64,000 nucleotides of DNA from contig NZ_SOAV01000002.1 of NCBI RefSeq assembly GCF_004364245.1, forward strand, positions 372,001 through 436,000, written 5' to 3'. The notes beneath the pieces were generated by a model. It was not told the DNA's origin. It worked only from the letters and a program-made list of their open reading frames with translations, and did not search any database. Of the stretch, positions 17,496 through 28,200 are shown one piece after another. A program made the translations under genes and the position numbers. The stretch's first letter is position 1, and each line of letters starts with the position of its first letter. Source of the DNA: Streptomyces sp. BK208. Its GTDB lineage: Bacteria; Actinomycetota; Actinomycetes; Streptomycetales; Streptomycetaceae.

Positions 17496-17835
17496 CGGCG
17501 TGACCCCGCGGCCGGGTGTCCCATGCCGGCCGGAAACACCCAGGTCAGAGCACCCGAGTGCATGCCGTGCTCGCGGGCGGCGGTGTAGCGCTTGCCCTTC
17601 TCGGGGGCGGGAACCGGTCGTTGAACAGCCTGTACGCCGAGAACTTGCTCCCAAGTGAGTCAACAGCCGTCTCCCGGCTCACGCCCGTCGAGATCGGCGA
17701 CCGTATGGCCGAGGGCCACGCGATCCCGCTCCTGGACGCCATGGACGCCATGGATGCCCTGAGGTGTAAACGTGCAGCCGGGCGGCGGGGGACGCCCGGC
17801 AGCGCGGGGCGTACGAGACCATCAAAGCCGTGACT
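17496..17835. other. Non-coding or decayed stretch after the thioester-domain gene
   Basis: No gene I would defend. The plus strand has an open frame at 17516-17833 with no ribosome site and no recognisable domain. On the minus strand a short stretch near 17520-17600 reads PEKGKRYTAAREHGMH in one frame, which looks protein-like but has no start or stop context. Base composition and codon use are uneven, as in a remnant of deleted genes. A small repeat GACGCCATG occurs twice near 17738-17752. Confidence 0.4.
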
Positions 17836-17870
17836 ACGTTGCGTTATGATTCCAACACGCAACGTGTTGG
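17836..17870. promoter_or_regulatory. Overlapping inverted repeats upstream of the CBM14-like gene
   Basis: Two nested palindromes share bases. ACGTTGCG (17836-17843) pairs with CGCAACGT (17858-17865), and CCAACACG (17852-17859) pairs with CGTGTTGG (17863-17870) over a 3-base loop. A third ACGTTGC copy is at about 17889. They are mutually exclusive as hairpins, or are half-sites of a dimeric repressor. They lie 57-91 bp before the start of the next gene. Confidence 0.5.
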
Positions 17871-17926
17871 TCGGCGGGTGGAGCACCCACGTTGCTGCCG
17901 CTCCACGTCTTGACGGAAGGTTCCCG

Positions 17927-18376
17927 GTGAATCGCTCTACGGCTCGACTTCTGGCCTGCTTCGGCCTGGCTGGCATGGCCCTCCTGCCCACTGTCGCCAC
18001 GGCACAGGCGAACCCTCTCCCTGCCGTCAAGGCCGTAGGCATGGGTCCCGGCAGCCCTGACTGCCCCCCAGATGCCATGCTGAACGAGGTGAAGGTTCCC
18101 GACCCGAACGATTTGACGAAGTACTCCAAGTGCAGCTTCTTCTTCAGTGCCAAGTTCAGCTGCCCCGAAGGCGAAGTGTTCGATCCCATCGGGCTGGAAT
18201 GTGGAGTTCCGAAGCCGGACGACCTGGGGAGGTACTGCTCCCGCGCGGACGAGGAGCTCGACCCTGCGGCGATGAAGTGCGTCGCTGCGAAGCCGAAGGA
18301 GGATGAACCCTCGGAGGAGCAGCCGGAGGAGGAAGCAGAGGAATCGCCTCAGGCAGGGGCGGGGCTGTCCCTCTGA
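17927..18376 (+). CDS. Small secreted cysteine protein with chitin-binding CBM14/peritrophin-like pattern
   Basis: 149 aa. GTG 17927 lies after CGGAAGGTTCCCG. The signal peptide ends near ATAQA-NPL at about 28. Six mature cysteines are at 46, 69, 79, 92, 104 and 118. The core VPDPNDLTKYSKCSF, then SCPEGEVFDPIGLEC (Cys79-x12-Cys92), follows the peritrophin-A/CBM14 layout, in which PDPNDCxxYxxC precedes CPxGLxFDxxxxxC. Here the Cys after PND is replaced by Leu, and the later Cys spacings are wider than in the animal domains. The tail is Glu/Pro-rich (EDEPSEEQPEEEAEES). A role in binding chitin or a related N-acetylglucosamine polymer is inferred from this pattern only. GC is lower than in its neighbours, which may mean transfer. 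Confidence 0.65.
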   Translation: MNRSTARLLACFGLAGMALLPTVATAQANPLPAVKAVGMGPGSPDCPPDAMLNEVKVPDPNDLTKYSKCSFFFSAKFSCPEGEVFDPIGLECGVPKPDDLGRYCSRADEELDPAAMKCVAAKPKEDEPSEEQPEEEAEESPQAGAGLSL

Positions 18377-18660
18377 GGACCATGACCTCTGCAGGTTGAG
18401 ACCGGACATACACGTCCGCTGCTGTCATGGCCGCAGGACGTCATGGCCGCCTGGTGTCCGACCCTGGGTCGTCCCTGGGCCCCTCCAGGGGGTGCCCGAG
18501 GCCGATCGGCAGCGACCGACAGTGACAGGTGAGGCTCCGGGGCATCCAGGAAAGGCCAGGTCAGGGCCCCCACCCGGAACGCGTTTCCTCCCAGGGGTGG
18601 CGGTGCGGCAAGATGGGGTGTATCTGCCCACTGCCTGATCAAGCTGCCGGACGGTTTCTC

Positions 18661-20325
<1,665 letters not shown>

Positions 20326-20327
20326 TC

Positions 20328-20747
20328 TTGCGGCACATCTACCGCTGCCCACTGCGCTGGGCGGACATGGACGCGTACGGCCACGTCAACAACGTGGTCT
20401 TCCTCCGCTACCTGGAGGAGGCACGCATCGACTTCCTGTTCCGCCCGGAGAAGGACTTCAAGCAGGGGTCCGTGGTGGCACGCCATGAGATCGACTACAA
20501 GCGGCAGCTCGTCCACCGGCACCACCCGGTCGACGTCGAGCTGTGGGTCACGGAGATCAGGGCCGCTTCCTTCACGCTCACCTACGAGGTCAAGGACGGG
20601 GACGTGGTCTACGTCCGCGCCTCCACCGTGATCGTGCCGTTCGACTTCGAGGCGCAGCGGCCCCGGCGGATCACCGCCGAGGAGCGGGAGTTCCTCGAGG
20701 AGTACACGGACGCCAAGGACGCCAAGGAGGAGGCCGTCGCCGCATGA
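20328..20747 (+). CDS. Acyl-CoA thioesterase, 4HBT hotdog family
   Basis: 139 aa from TTG 20328, two bases after the ettA stop. The hotdog active-site region is WADMDAYGHVNNVVFLRYLE (Asp15, His19), followed by VVARHEIDYKRQLVHRHHPV and the strand VELWVTEIRAASFTLTYEV. YbgC/FadM-like members hydrolyse acyl-CoA thioesters in the cytoplasm as tetramers or hexamers; the acyl group is unknown. The ending is charged and helical (EEREFLEEYTDAKDAKEEA). It overlaps the next gene as ATGA. The coupling to ettA looks like an operon, though a functional link is not obvious. Confidence 0.88.
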   Translation: MRHIYRCPLRWADMDAYGHVNNVVFLRYLEEARIDFLFRPEKDFKQGSVVARHEIDYKRQLVHRHHPVDVELWVTEIRAASFTLTYEVKDGDVVYVRASTVIVPFDFEAQRPRRITAEEREFLEEYTDAKDAKEEAVAA

Positions 20748-21442
20748 CGGTGCTCCATCTGGCCGACGAGGGGGAGGCCGCGGATCTCGCGGCCTTCCTC
20801 TCCCGGCTGCTTCATTACGACCGTTCGGCCGCGGTGCGCCTCCAGGCGGCCGGCACGGCCCTGGCCGTCTTCGGGCGGCCGCCCTCCTTCGAGGTGCTGG
20901 CGGTGCGCGCGGTACGGCTGGCCAAACCCTACGAGCACGGGCTCGACGCCACCCTGGACGCGACCGTGTCCGCCGGTGAGCTGCTGGAGAGCGTGGACGA
21001 GCGGGCGGCCACCGCCCGGGTCCCCGGCGCGGTGACCGGGCCGCCGTGGGCCGGGGTGCTGCCCCCGCGCGGCGGCTGGCGGGCCGAAACGGGGCTGCCC
21101 GCCCCGGACGCCCTGCGTGCCCTGGTCGCCGCCGCGGTGGCGGAGTTCCGGGCCCGTACGGCGGAGCTGGCGGCCGAGGACCGTACGCGGGCCGAGCTGG
21201 ACCGCATCGGCCGGGAGATCTGGTCCCGGACGGTCGGCGGGACGGGGCTGCCGGTGCGGGCCGTGCACGCGGCCCAGTCGCTCGGGTTCCTGCGGCCGTC
21301 CGCGGCGCCGGGCTCCGGCGAGGACACGGACGCGCCCCGGTTGTTCTCCTCCGGTGCGTGGCTGCGGCTGCGCACCCCCTTCGGCTCCGTGGCGCTGCGC
21401 CGGGCGGGGGCCGGGGGCCTGGGCGGCCTCAGCGTGCGCTGA
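20744..21442 (+). CDS. Conserved actinobacterial protein of unknown function
   Basis: 232 aa. The ATG overlaps the thioesterase stop (ATGA), so it is translationally coupled. The protein is Ala/Arg/Leu-rich and mostly helical, with no membrane span or signal peptide. Recognisable stretches are LAAFLSRLLHYDRSAAVRLQ, FEVLAVRAVRLAKP, WAGVLPPRGGW and FSSGAWLRLRTPFGSVALR. I know similar proteins only as hypothetical partners next to ettA and a thioesterase in streptomycetes. There are no catalytic motifs I can name. It ends just before a set of 32-bp tandem repeats. Confidence 0.72.
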   Translation: MTVLHLADEGEAADLAAFLSRLLHYDRSAAVRLQAAGTALAVFGRPPSFEVLAVRAVRLAKPYEHGLDATLDATVSAGELLESVDERAATARVPGAVTGPPWAGVLPPRGGWRAETGLPAPDALRALVAAAVAEFRARTAELAAEDRTRAELDRIGREIWSRTVGGTGLPVRAVHAAQSLGFLRPSAAPGSGEDTDAPRLFSSGAWLRLRTPFGSVALRRAGAGGLGGLSVR

Positions 21443-21450
21443 GCCCTCCC

Positions 21451-21541
21451 GGCGGGCGGGCCCAGGGGTTTCAGTGGACCCAGGCGGGCGGGACCATGGG
21501 TTTCAGTGGACCCAGGCGGGCGGGACCACGGGCTTCAGTGG
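21451..21541. repeat. 32-bp direct repeats at the 3' end of the ABC ATPase gene
   Basis: Units at 21451-21482, 21483-21514 and 21515-21541 (partial), of the form GGCGGGCGGGACCAYGGGTT followed by TCAGTGGACCCA. The last unit contains the stop codon and final codons of the leftward ATPase gene, so the array looks like outward copying of that gene's 3' end. Confidence 0.88.
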
Positions 21542-22494
21542 TGGGGCTCGCTGTCGTCCGGCCGTACGGCGATGTGGTCCGCCTCCAGTTCCAGGGCGAC
21601 GCGGTCGCGCATGCCGAGGGCGGTCGTGTAGTCGGCGGGCAGCTGGAGCCGGCCGGCGCGGTCCAGCATGGCGTACTCGCGGGCCACCACCGTCTCGTGG
21701 CCGGTCTCGGCGTCCACCTCGCTGCGGCGCAGAACCTCTGTGGAGGTGCGGCCGTCGCGGATGGCGACCGTGCGGCGGACCTCGCCGGCCACCGCCTGGT
21801 CGTGGGTGACGATGACGACGGTGGTGCCCAGCTGCTCGTTCGCCGTGCGGAAGGCGGCGAAGATCTGCTCCGCGGTGTGCGAGTCCAGCTCGCCCGTGGG
21901 CTCGTCGGCGAGCAGCAGGGACGGGGCGCCCGCGAGGGCCACGGCGATGGCGACCCGCTGCTGCTGGCCGCCGGACAGCTGCCGCGGGCGGCGGTCGCGG
22001 CAGTCGGCGACGCCCATCAGGTCCAGCAGCTCCAGCGCGCGTGCCGTGCGCGCCGCCCGGCGTCCGCCGGTGCCGGCCAACTGCGGGGGCAGGGCCACGT
22101 TCTGCGCGGCCGTCAGGTACGGCACGAGGTTGCGGGACGTCTGCTGCCAGACGAAGCCGACCACCGAGCGGCGGTAGGCCAGGCGGTCCTTCGCCGTCAT
22201 CGTCAGCAGGTCGCGGCCTGCCACCCGGGCCGCTCCCGCGGTCGGCGTGTCCAGGCCGGCCAGGATGTTCATCAGCGTGGACTTGCCGCTGCCCGAGGCG
22301 CCGACCAGTGCCATCAGCTCCCCCTCGCGGACCAGCAGGTCGAGCCCCTGCAGGGCCTGCACCTCCACCCCGTCCGCGCTGAAGATCCGCACCAGGCGGT
22401 CGCAGGTGATCAGGGCGTCGTGCCCGTAGGCGGGCCGGCCCCGGGACGCGGTGGCGCGGTCGGTCAGGTCGGCGAGGGTGGGGTCGGTCGTCAT
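21535..22494 (-). CDS. ABC transporter ATP-binding protein, MacB/LolD/FtsE type
   Basis: 319 aa. Walker A GASGSGKST at 65-73, Q-loop VWQQTSRNLVPYLT, signature LSGGQQQR at 173-180, Walker B LLLADEP at 193-199 with Glu, and H-loop VTHDQAVA. The C-terminal extension of about 70 residues (VLRRSEVDAETGHETVVARE, LDRAGRLQLPADYTTALGMR) recalls a small SpoVT-AbrB-like or regulatory tail. It lies 52 bp after the second FtsX-type permease on the same strand and is the obvious energy subunit. Such systems drive periplasmic or extracellular conformational work or lipid/peptide export rather than classical uptake. Two in-frame copies of its 3' end lie downstream. Confidence 0.88.
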   Translation of the reverse strand: MTTDPTLADLTDRATASRGRPAYGHDALITCDRLVRIFSADGVEVQALQGLDLLVREGELMALVGASGSGKSTLMNILAGLDTPTAGAARVAGRDLLTMTAKDRLAYRRSVVGFVWQQTSRNLVPYLTAAQNVALPPQLAGTGGRRAARTARALELLDLMGVADCRDRRPRQLSGGQQQRVAIAVALAGAPSLLLADEPTGELDSHTAEQIFAAFRTANEQLGTTVVIVTHDQAVAGEVRRTVAIRDGRTSTEVLRRSEVDAETGHETVVAREYAMLDRAGRLQLPADYTTALGMRDRVALELEADHIAVRPDDSEPHH

Positions 22495-22546
22495 CGGGTC
22501 TCCTCCATGTCTTCGTCCGCGGCCCGCCGGATCCGGGTCCGGGCCC

Positions 22547-25279
22547 TCACCGTGTGTCGCCCGCCCGCAGTTCGGCCACCGCCCCGCGCCGGCCCGACCA
22601 CCACGCCTGCACCGTCGCCACGCCCACCGCCAGGACCAGCACCGCGACCGCGGGGACGGCCAGCGACCACGGGTCGGCGCGCAGTTCCGCGCGGCCCGCC
22701 GGCGAGGACGCCGTCGACATCGCGAGGGTCGTCAGGTCGATACCGGGGGACAGCAGCCGCACCGCGGCCCAGCCGGTCAGGATGCCGCCCAGCGCGGCGG
22801 GCAGCGCCTGCGGGAGGGACTCCAGGACGAGCAGACGGCGGCCCTGGGCGCGGGTGAGGCCCATGGTGCGCAGCCGGGCGAGGAGGGCGGCGCGCTCGCG
22901 CCCGGCGCTCGCCAGGGACAGCAGCAACGCCAGGGCGGCATACCCGGCGCAGGCGGCCACCGCGGCCGCGTAGACGCGCTCCGCGCCCGACTGCAGCGGT
23001 GAGTCCACGTACGTGCCGCGCTCCTCGGACCGCAGACGGACGGTGCCGAGGTCGCCCGCCGCCCGGCGCAGCGCGACCGCGTCCAGGTCGTCGCCGGTCA
23101 GCAGCAGCACGTTGGGCGGTACCGCCCCGGCCGGCAGCCCCGACCGGTCCACGACGAGGAAGTCGTCGCCGGCCACGGCCGGGGTGCGGTCGCGCACCAG
23201 CACGATCCGCACGGTCACGGCGCCACCGTCGGACAGGCGCAGCTGGAAGGGCCGGTCACCGTACCGTTCGGCGACCGCGGCGGAGGCGAGTGCCGGCAGC
23301 GCCGCGCCCTCGGCGCCGCCGCCGGCACCGTCCGGCCGCGTCAGCCGTCCCCCGGGGAACGCGCCGAGGTCCGTGTGTCCGGCCAGTGCCGCGTAGGCAT
23401 CGGGGTCCACGCCCGCCAGTTGCAGCGTCTGGCGGCCGTCCGGCGTCCTGGCCTGGTAGTCGACGCCGGCCTCGGTGACCTCGCGTGCTCCGGACGCCTG
23501 CCGGATGCGGGCGGTCATGCCGTCGGGCAGCCCCTCGGCCGCCTCCACGCGGGCGTCGGCGCCGACGGTGAGCAGCGCCGCCCGGTCGCGGGCGTCGGCC
23601 ACGCCGCTGAGGACCGAGCCGCCGAACGCCGCCACGGTGAACGCGGTCAGCAGCGCGAGCAGGGGGAGCAGGGTGGAGGCGGAGGTACGGCCCGCGCGGG
23701 CCAGGGCGAGGGGGCCGACCGCGCCGCGCAGCCGCCGGGCCGGGCGGGCCAGTCCGCGCAGCGGGAGCGGGTACAGGCGCACCAGCACCAGCGCGGCGAT
23801 CACCCCGACCAGCACCGGGGCCATCGCCACCAGGTCACCGGCGCCGTCCGTCGCCCCGCGCCGGCGCAGGACCGCGACCGCGCCCAGGGCGAGGACCGCG
23901 ACGGTCAGCTCGGCGACCGTACGGCGCCGGGACGCACGCGGTGACGCCGCGTCCCGCCGGCCGTCGTGGACCCGCACCCGGTGGTGCGCGAGAGCGGCCC
24001 GCAGCGGGAGCGCCAGGCAGGCCAGGGCGGTGACCGCCACGGCGGCCCACAGCGCGGGCAGCAGCCGGGCGCCGGGCAGCGCGAGCAGGGCCACGCCGAG
24101 GCCGAGCGCGCCCGCGGGCACGGCCACGACCGCAGTCTCGGCCAGCAGCCGCCCCGCGATGCCCCGTACGGAGGCGCCGCGGGCCCGCAGCAGGGCCAGC
24201 TCGGCGCGACGCCGTTCACCGGTGAGACCGCCCGCCATCAGCAGGACGACGGCGGCGACCGTGCCGGCGCCCGACGCGGCGACGGCGATCAGCGGGCCGG
24301 TGTCGTCGCGGAGTTGCCCGTAGGTGGCGAGGACGTCGTCGAGGCCGGTCGAGACGTCCGCCACGGGACTGATCGTCGACTGCAGCTGCTGCAGGGCGGG
24401 CCCGGACTCCAGGGAGGCCACGGCGGAGGTGAGGGGGCCGAGGTCGCGGCCGTGCAGCGCCTCCGGGTCGGGCGCGAGGTTCCAGTAGCGGACCACGGGG
24501 ACCGAGCCGAGGAGGGCGGGGCCCGCCCCGGGGGCGAGCAGCAGGCCGCCGACCCAGTAGGAGGGGCCGGGGTCGCCCGGTGGTCCCGGCACCCGCCGCA
24601 GGGACGGGGTGCGCAGGACGGGGTCGACGGACCAGTAGGCGCCGTCGGGCCGCTCGGGCGCGAGGACGCCGGTGATGCGGACGGTGAGTTCGCGGTGTCC
24701 GGACACGTGGACGACCGAGCCGGTCTTCATGTGCAGCGTGCGGGCCGTCTCCTCGGTCACCGCGGCCTCCAGCTCGGTGGGGGAGGCGCCGGTCCGCCCG
24801 CCGGTGAGCCTCGGCAGCCGGCCGGAGCGCAGCCGTGCGTGGCCTTCGAGTTCCTGCGGGGCGGCGAGCACCATCGCGGCCGGCAGCCCGTCGGGACGGG
24901 GCAGCCACCTCTCCGGTGCGGGGACGCTTTCGGTGGCGCGGACCCCGTAGGACGACTGCCGCTCGTCGACGACGAGCGGGTGCTCGACGTTGCCGAGGAC
25001 GAACCGGTAGGCCTCGGCGAGACGTTCGGGCCGCAGACCCGCCTCGGCGTCCGCCGCGTCCTCGCCGAAGTCCGGGGCGGCGGACACCAGGACGCCGTTC
25101 TCGTCCGCCGGGGCCCGCTCGGCGGCCGTGCGCAGACCGGCGTCGGTGTACCGGTCCAGCGCCCGGGGGAACGCGGCGGCCAGGCACGCGGTCAGCGCCA
25201 CCAGCACCGCCAGCGCGACGGCGGCGCCGGGTGCGGCCCGCAGCCGGGTGCGCACCCAGGGGGCGGTCACGGAACTCAC
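22547..25279 (-). CDS. FtsX-like ABC transporter permease (second subunit)
   Basis: 910 aa. GTG 25279 overlaps the stop of the upstream permease (GTGA), so it is coupled. The N-terminal membrane helix is ALAVLVALTACLAAAF. A large extracellular domain follows, then three to four helices with the FtsX signature (GGLTGERRRAELALLRARGA, then SVRGIAGRLLAETAV). A second FtsX block at the C-terminus has SAGRERAALLARLRTMGLTR and AQGRRLLVLESLPQALPAAL. It thus holds two FtsX cores with an extra membrane region between. It should pair with the 25276-28608 permease and the ATPase as a heteromeric type VII ABC exporter. The substrate is unknown. Confidence 0.85.
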   Translation of the reverse strand: MSSVTAPWVRTRLRAAPGAAVALAVLVALTACLAAAFPRALDRYTDAGLRTAAERAPADENGVLVSAAPDFGEDAADAEAGLRPERLAEAYRFVLGNVEHPLVVDERQSSYGVRATESVPAPERWLPRPDGLPAAMVLAAPQELEGHARLRSGRLPRLTGGRTGASPTELEAAVTEETARTLHMKTGSVVHVSGHRELTVRITGVLAPERPDGAYWSVDPVLRTPSLRRVPGPPGDPGPSYWVGGLLLAPGAGPALLGSVPVVRYWNLAPDPEALHGRDLGPLTSAVASLESGPALQQLQSTISPVADVSTGLDDVLATYGQLRDDTGPLIAVAASGAGTVAAVVLLMAGGLTGERRRAELALLRARGASVRGIAGRLLAETAVVAVPAGALGLGVALLALPGARLLPALWAAVAVTALACLALPLRAALAHHRVRVHDGRRDAASPRASRRRTVAELTVAVLALGAVAVLRRRGATDGAGDLVAMAPVLVGVIAALVLVRLYPLPLRGLARPARRLRGAVGPLALARAGRTSASTLLPLLALLTAFTVAAFGGSVLSGVADARDRAALLTVGADARVEAAEGLPDGMTARIRQASGAREVTEAGVDYQARTPDGRQTLQLAGVDPDAYAALAGHTDLGAFPGGRLTRPDGAGGGAEGAALPALASAAVAERYGDRPFQLRLSDGGAVTVRIVLVRDRTPAVAGDDFLVVDRSGLPAGAVPPNVLLLTGDDLDAVALRRAAGDLGTVRLRSEERGTYVDSPLQSGAERVYAAAVAACAGYAALALLLSLASAGRERAALLARLRTMGLTRAQGRRLLVLESLPQALPAALGGILTGWAAVRLLSPGIDLTTLAMSTASSPAGRAELRADPWSLAVPAVAVLVLAVGVATVQAWWSGRRGAVAELRAGDTR

Positions 25280-28200
25280 CGTCCGGTACCTCCGGGATCG
25301 TCGGGGGCCGCCGCCGGGTGCGGGCGGCGCAGCGCGAGCGCGGCCGTGACCAGGAGCGGGACGACCGCCATGCCGGCCAGCAGCAGGGCGACCCGGTCCG
25401 GCGGCAGGGTGACGTGCACGTCCGGCACCGGCCGGGTGGCTCCCGGGGTCAGCACGGTCAGCGGGATCAGCGCCCGGGTGAGGACCGCGCCCAGCGCGGC
25501 GCCGGTCAGCAGCGCCAGGCCGGTCAGCACGCCCTGCTCGACGGCGGTCGTCCGGGCCAGTGAGCGGCGCGAGGCGCCCAGGGCGCGCAGCACGGCGAAC
25601 TCCGCGGCCCGCTCGCGCCTCGACCCCGCCGCGCTCACCGTGAAGCCGACCGCGGCCAGCGCCGCCGCCACCAGGGTCGCCGCGGCGAACGCCGCCCCGG
25701 GTCCGGCGCCGAACGGATCGTCCCGCAGCCGCTCGGCGACCTCGTCGCGCACCACGACCTGGGCCGGAGCCGTGTCGGGGGACGCCCGCAGGCCCGCGAC
25801 CGCCTCGGCGCCCTTCCCGGGCCGGGGCCGCAGCCACCATTCGGTGGGCTCGACGGCGGCGCCGTACCTGCTCTGCAGGTACCGGTTCACCGCCGGCAGG
25901 TCGACCAGCAGGGCCCCGCCGAACCGTGCCGAGGCGGCCTCGGGCGGCCCGGCGCCCGGCAGCTCGCGCACCGAACGGTCGATCCGCACGGGGATCTCGT
26001 GGCCGCCGACCGGCACCGTGACGCGCTGCCCGGTGCGGGCGCCCACGGAGTCGAGGAAACGGTCGGTGGCCACCGCGGTCACCACGGCAGGCTCCGGCTG
26101 CGCGACCCGCAGCCGCACGGTCAGCGCGGTGGGCTGCGACTCGTCCGAGCGGCCCGTGGAGTACTCGACGGCGAGCGGATCGGAGCCCCGCAGCCGGGGC
26201 GCCGGCGGGGCGCCGTCCGCACCCGGTACGGCCGACGGCGAGGACGGCTGCACCCCGGCCGTCCAGCTCTCGGGCAGCGGCACCGGCCGTACGGTCCCGT
26301 CGGTGGCCGTGGCCGTCACCCGCCGTACGGTCAGGCGGTGCCGTTCGCCCGGCCCGCCGGGGCGGGCCACCGTGAAATCGACGCCGGTCAGGGTGAGCGG
26401 CCCGGCGGAGAGGTCCGCGGCGAGGCGGTGTTCCCGGCCGTCGGCGGCGAGCGAACCGGCCCCGACCCGGTACGGGGTGCCCCAGCGGTCCTCGACGGTC
26501 ACCGTCACGTCCGCCGACGGGGCGCCGCCGCCGGAGGACGCACCGGGCGAGCCGGAGGGCGGGGCGGTGTCCGGGACGGCCAGGGTCGCCGTCAGCGCGA
26601 GCCGCGCCGTGTCCGCCGGGACGCGCGCGCCGTTCGACGGGCGTCCGGGCGCCATCGGGGACAGCAGCGCCCGCGGCGACCGGTCGGCCAGGTCCGGCCG
26701 CATCAGCATCGTGTCCGCCGCGTGCGCGGTGTCCAGCGCGAGCACCGTCGCCGACCGGTCGCCGGACAGCGGGGCCTCGGAGCGGGCCGCGGGAGCCACC
26801 TCCTGGACGCCGGTGACGCCCGCGATCAGGTCGGTGCGGCCCGGGCCCGCCGTGCCGGAGGCCTCGACCCGGATCGGCGCCCCGGTGCGGAAGTCGGCCT
26901 GGTCGTCCTGGGAACGGGACCACGAGGCGCCCTGCCCGATCGCCATCGTGCCCAGCGCCACGGCCAGCACCAGCAGCAGTACCGGCCCCGCCCCGCGCAT
27001 CGGACGCCGGCTCAGCTGCCAGCCCGCCAGCGCCGCCGTCAGACCCCGCCCGCCCGCCGCCCGGCGTTCCGCGAGCCGCGCCACCAGCGGCAGCAGGCGC
27101 AGCGCCAGCACCGTCCCGGCCAGCAGGGCCAGCGTGGGCGTCGCCACGAACAGCGGATCGACGCCGGGGGCGGCCGCGCCCTCCGCGTCGCCCGTCCCGG
27201 CGGCCGAGGTCTGCCGGTCCAGCTGCCAGTAGGCGACACCGGCGACCACCAGCAGGCCCACGTCCGCGCCGGCCCGCAGCCTGCCCGGCAGCGTCCGGGA
27301 CCGCCCGCCCGCCTCCGGCGCGAGGGTCAGCGCAGGCAGCGTCACGGCCAGCGTGCAGCCGAGGGCCGCGGCCCCCGCCACCAGCCACACGCCGGCGCCG
27401 CCCCCGGCCGCCGGCTGCGGGCCGAGCCCGATCCGGGCCGCCGCCCCGTGCCCGGCCAGCAGCCGGACCAGCGGCCCGGCCAGCAGCGGCGCGCAGATCA
27501 GCGCCGGCACCGCCGCCAGCAGCGCCTCCAGCGCGGACACCGCCGCCAGCCGGGCCCGGGAGGCGCCGCGCGCCCGCAGCAGCCGCAGCTCACCCGCCCG
27601 CTCCACGCTCAGCAGCCGGGCCACCAGCAGCAGCGCGCCGGCCGCCAGGAGGACCAGCTGGAGCTCGATGACGAGGAGGGTGGAACGGGACACCGTCAGC
27701 GACCGGTCGAGACGGTCCAGGACCGCGGGCAGTCCGGTCGTCGCCTCGGTGACGCCGCCGAGCACCGGCCGGGCGCGCAGCCATGCCGTGCCCGCCCGGG
27801 CCGCCTCGCCCAGCGCGTCGGCCCGTGCGGTCGTCAGCGACGCGTAGTCCGCCGTCACCACCCACCCGGACGCCCCCGCGCTGACCCGGCCGCCGCTCAG
27901 CACCCCGGGCGGGGCGAGCAGCGGCCCGTACGTCGTGAAGCCGCTGCGCGCGACACCGCGCCCCGACAGGTCGTCGAGACGCCAGTACGGCGACCCGGTG
28001 TCGGCCGGCCGGTACAGGCCGCTCACCACCACGGACACGGCCGGACCGCCGAGCCGGTCGGTGAGGGTGAGCCGGTCGCCCGTGCCGACGCCGATGCGCT
28101 CGGCCGCGGCCACGGGCACCGCCACCTCCACCGCGCTCCCGGCGGCTGCGGCCGCGGGCATCCGTCCCTCGTCGATGCGGACCTGCGACGGGTCGAGCGC

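Noticed and set aside
17545..18189. 214-codon leftward frame opposite the CBM14-like gene
   Set aside because: No ribosome site or domain; the plus-strand frame has a signal peptide, regular cysteines and a good ribosome site.
21451..21541. Repeats considered as a small CRISPR array
   Set aside because: Units are directly adjacent with no unique spacers and one unit belongs to a coding region; no cas genes nearby.
22547..27388. 1613-codon leftward open frame read as one giant protein
   Set aside because: Only the part from 25279 down is the real permease; the upstream part is an out-of-frame shadow of the first permease with no family similarity.
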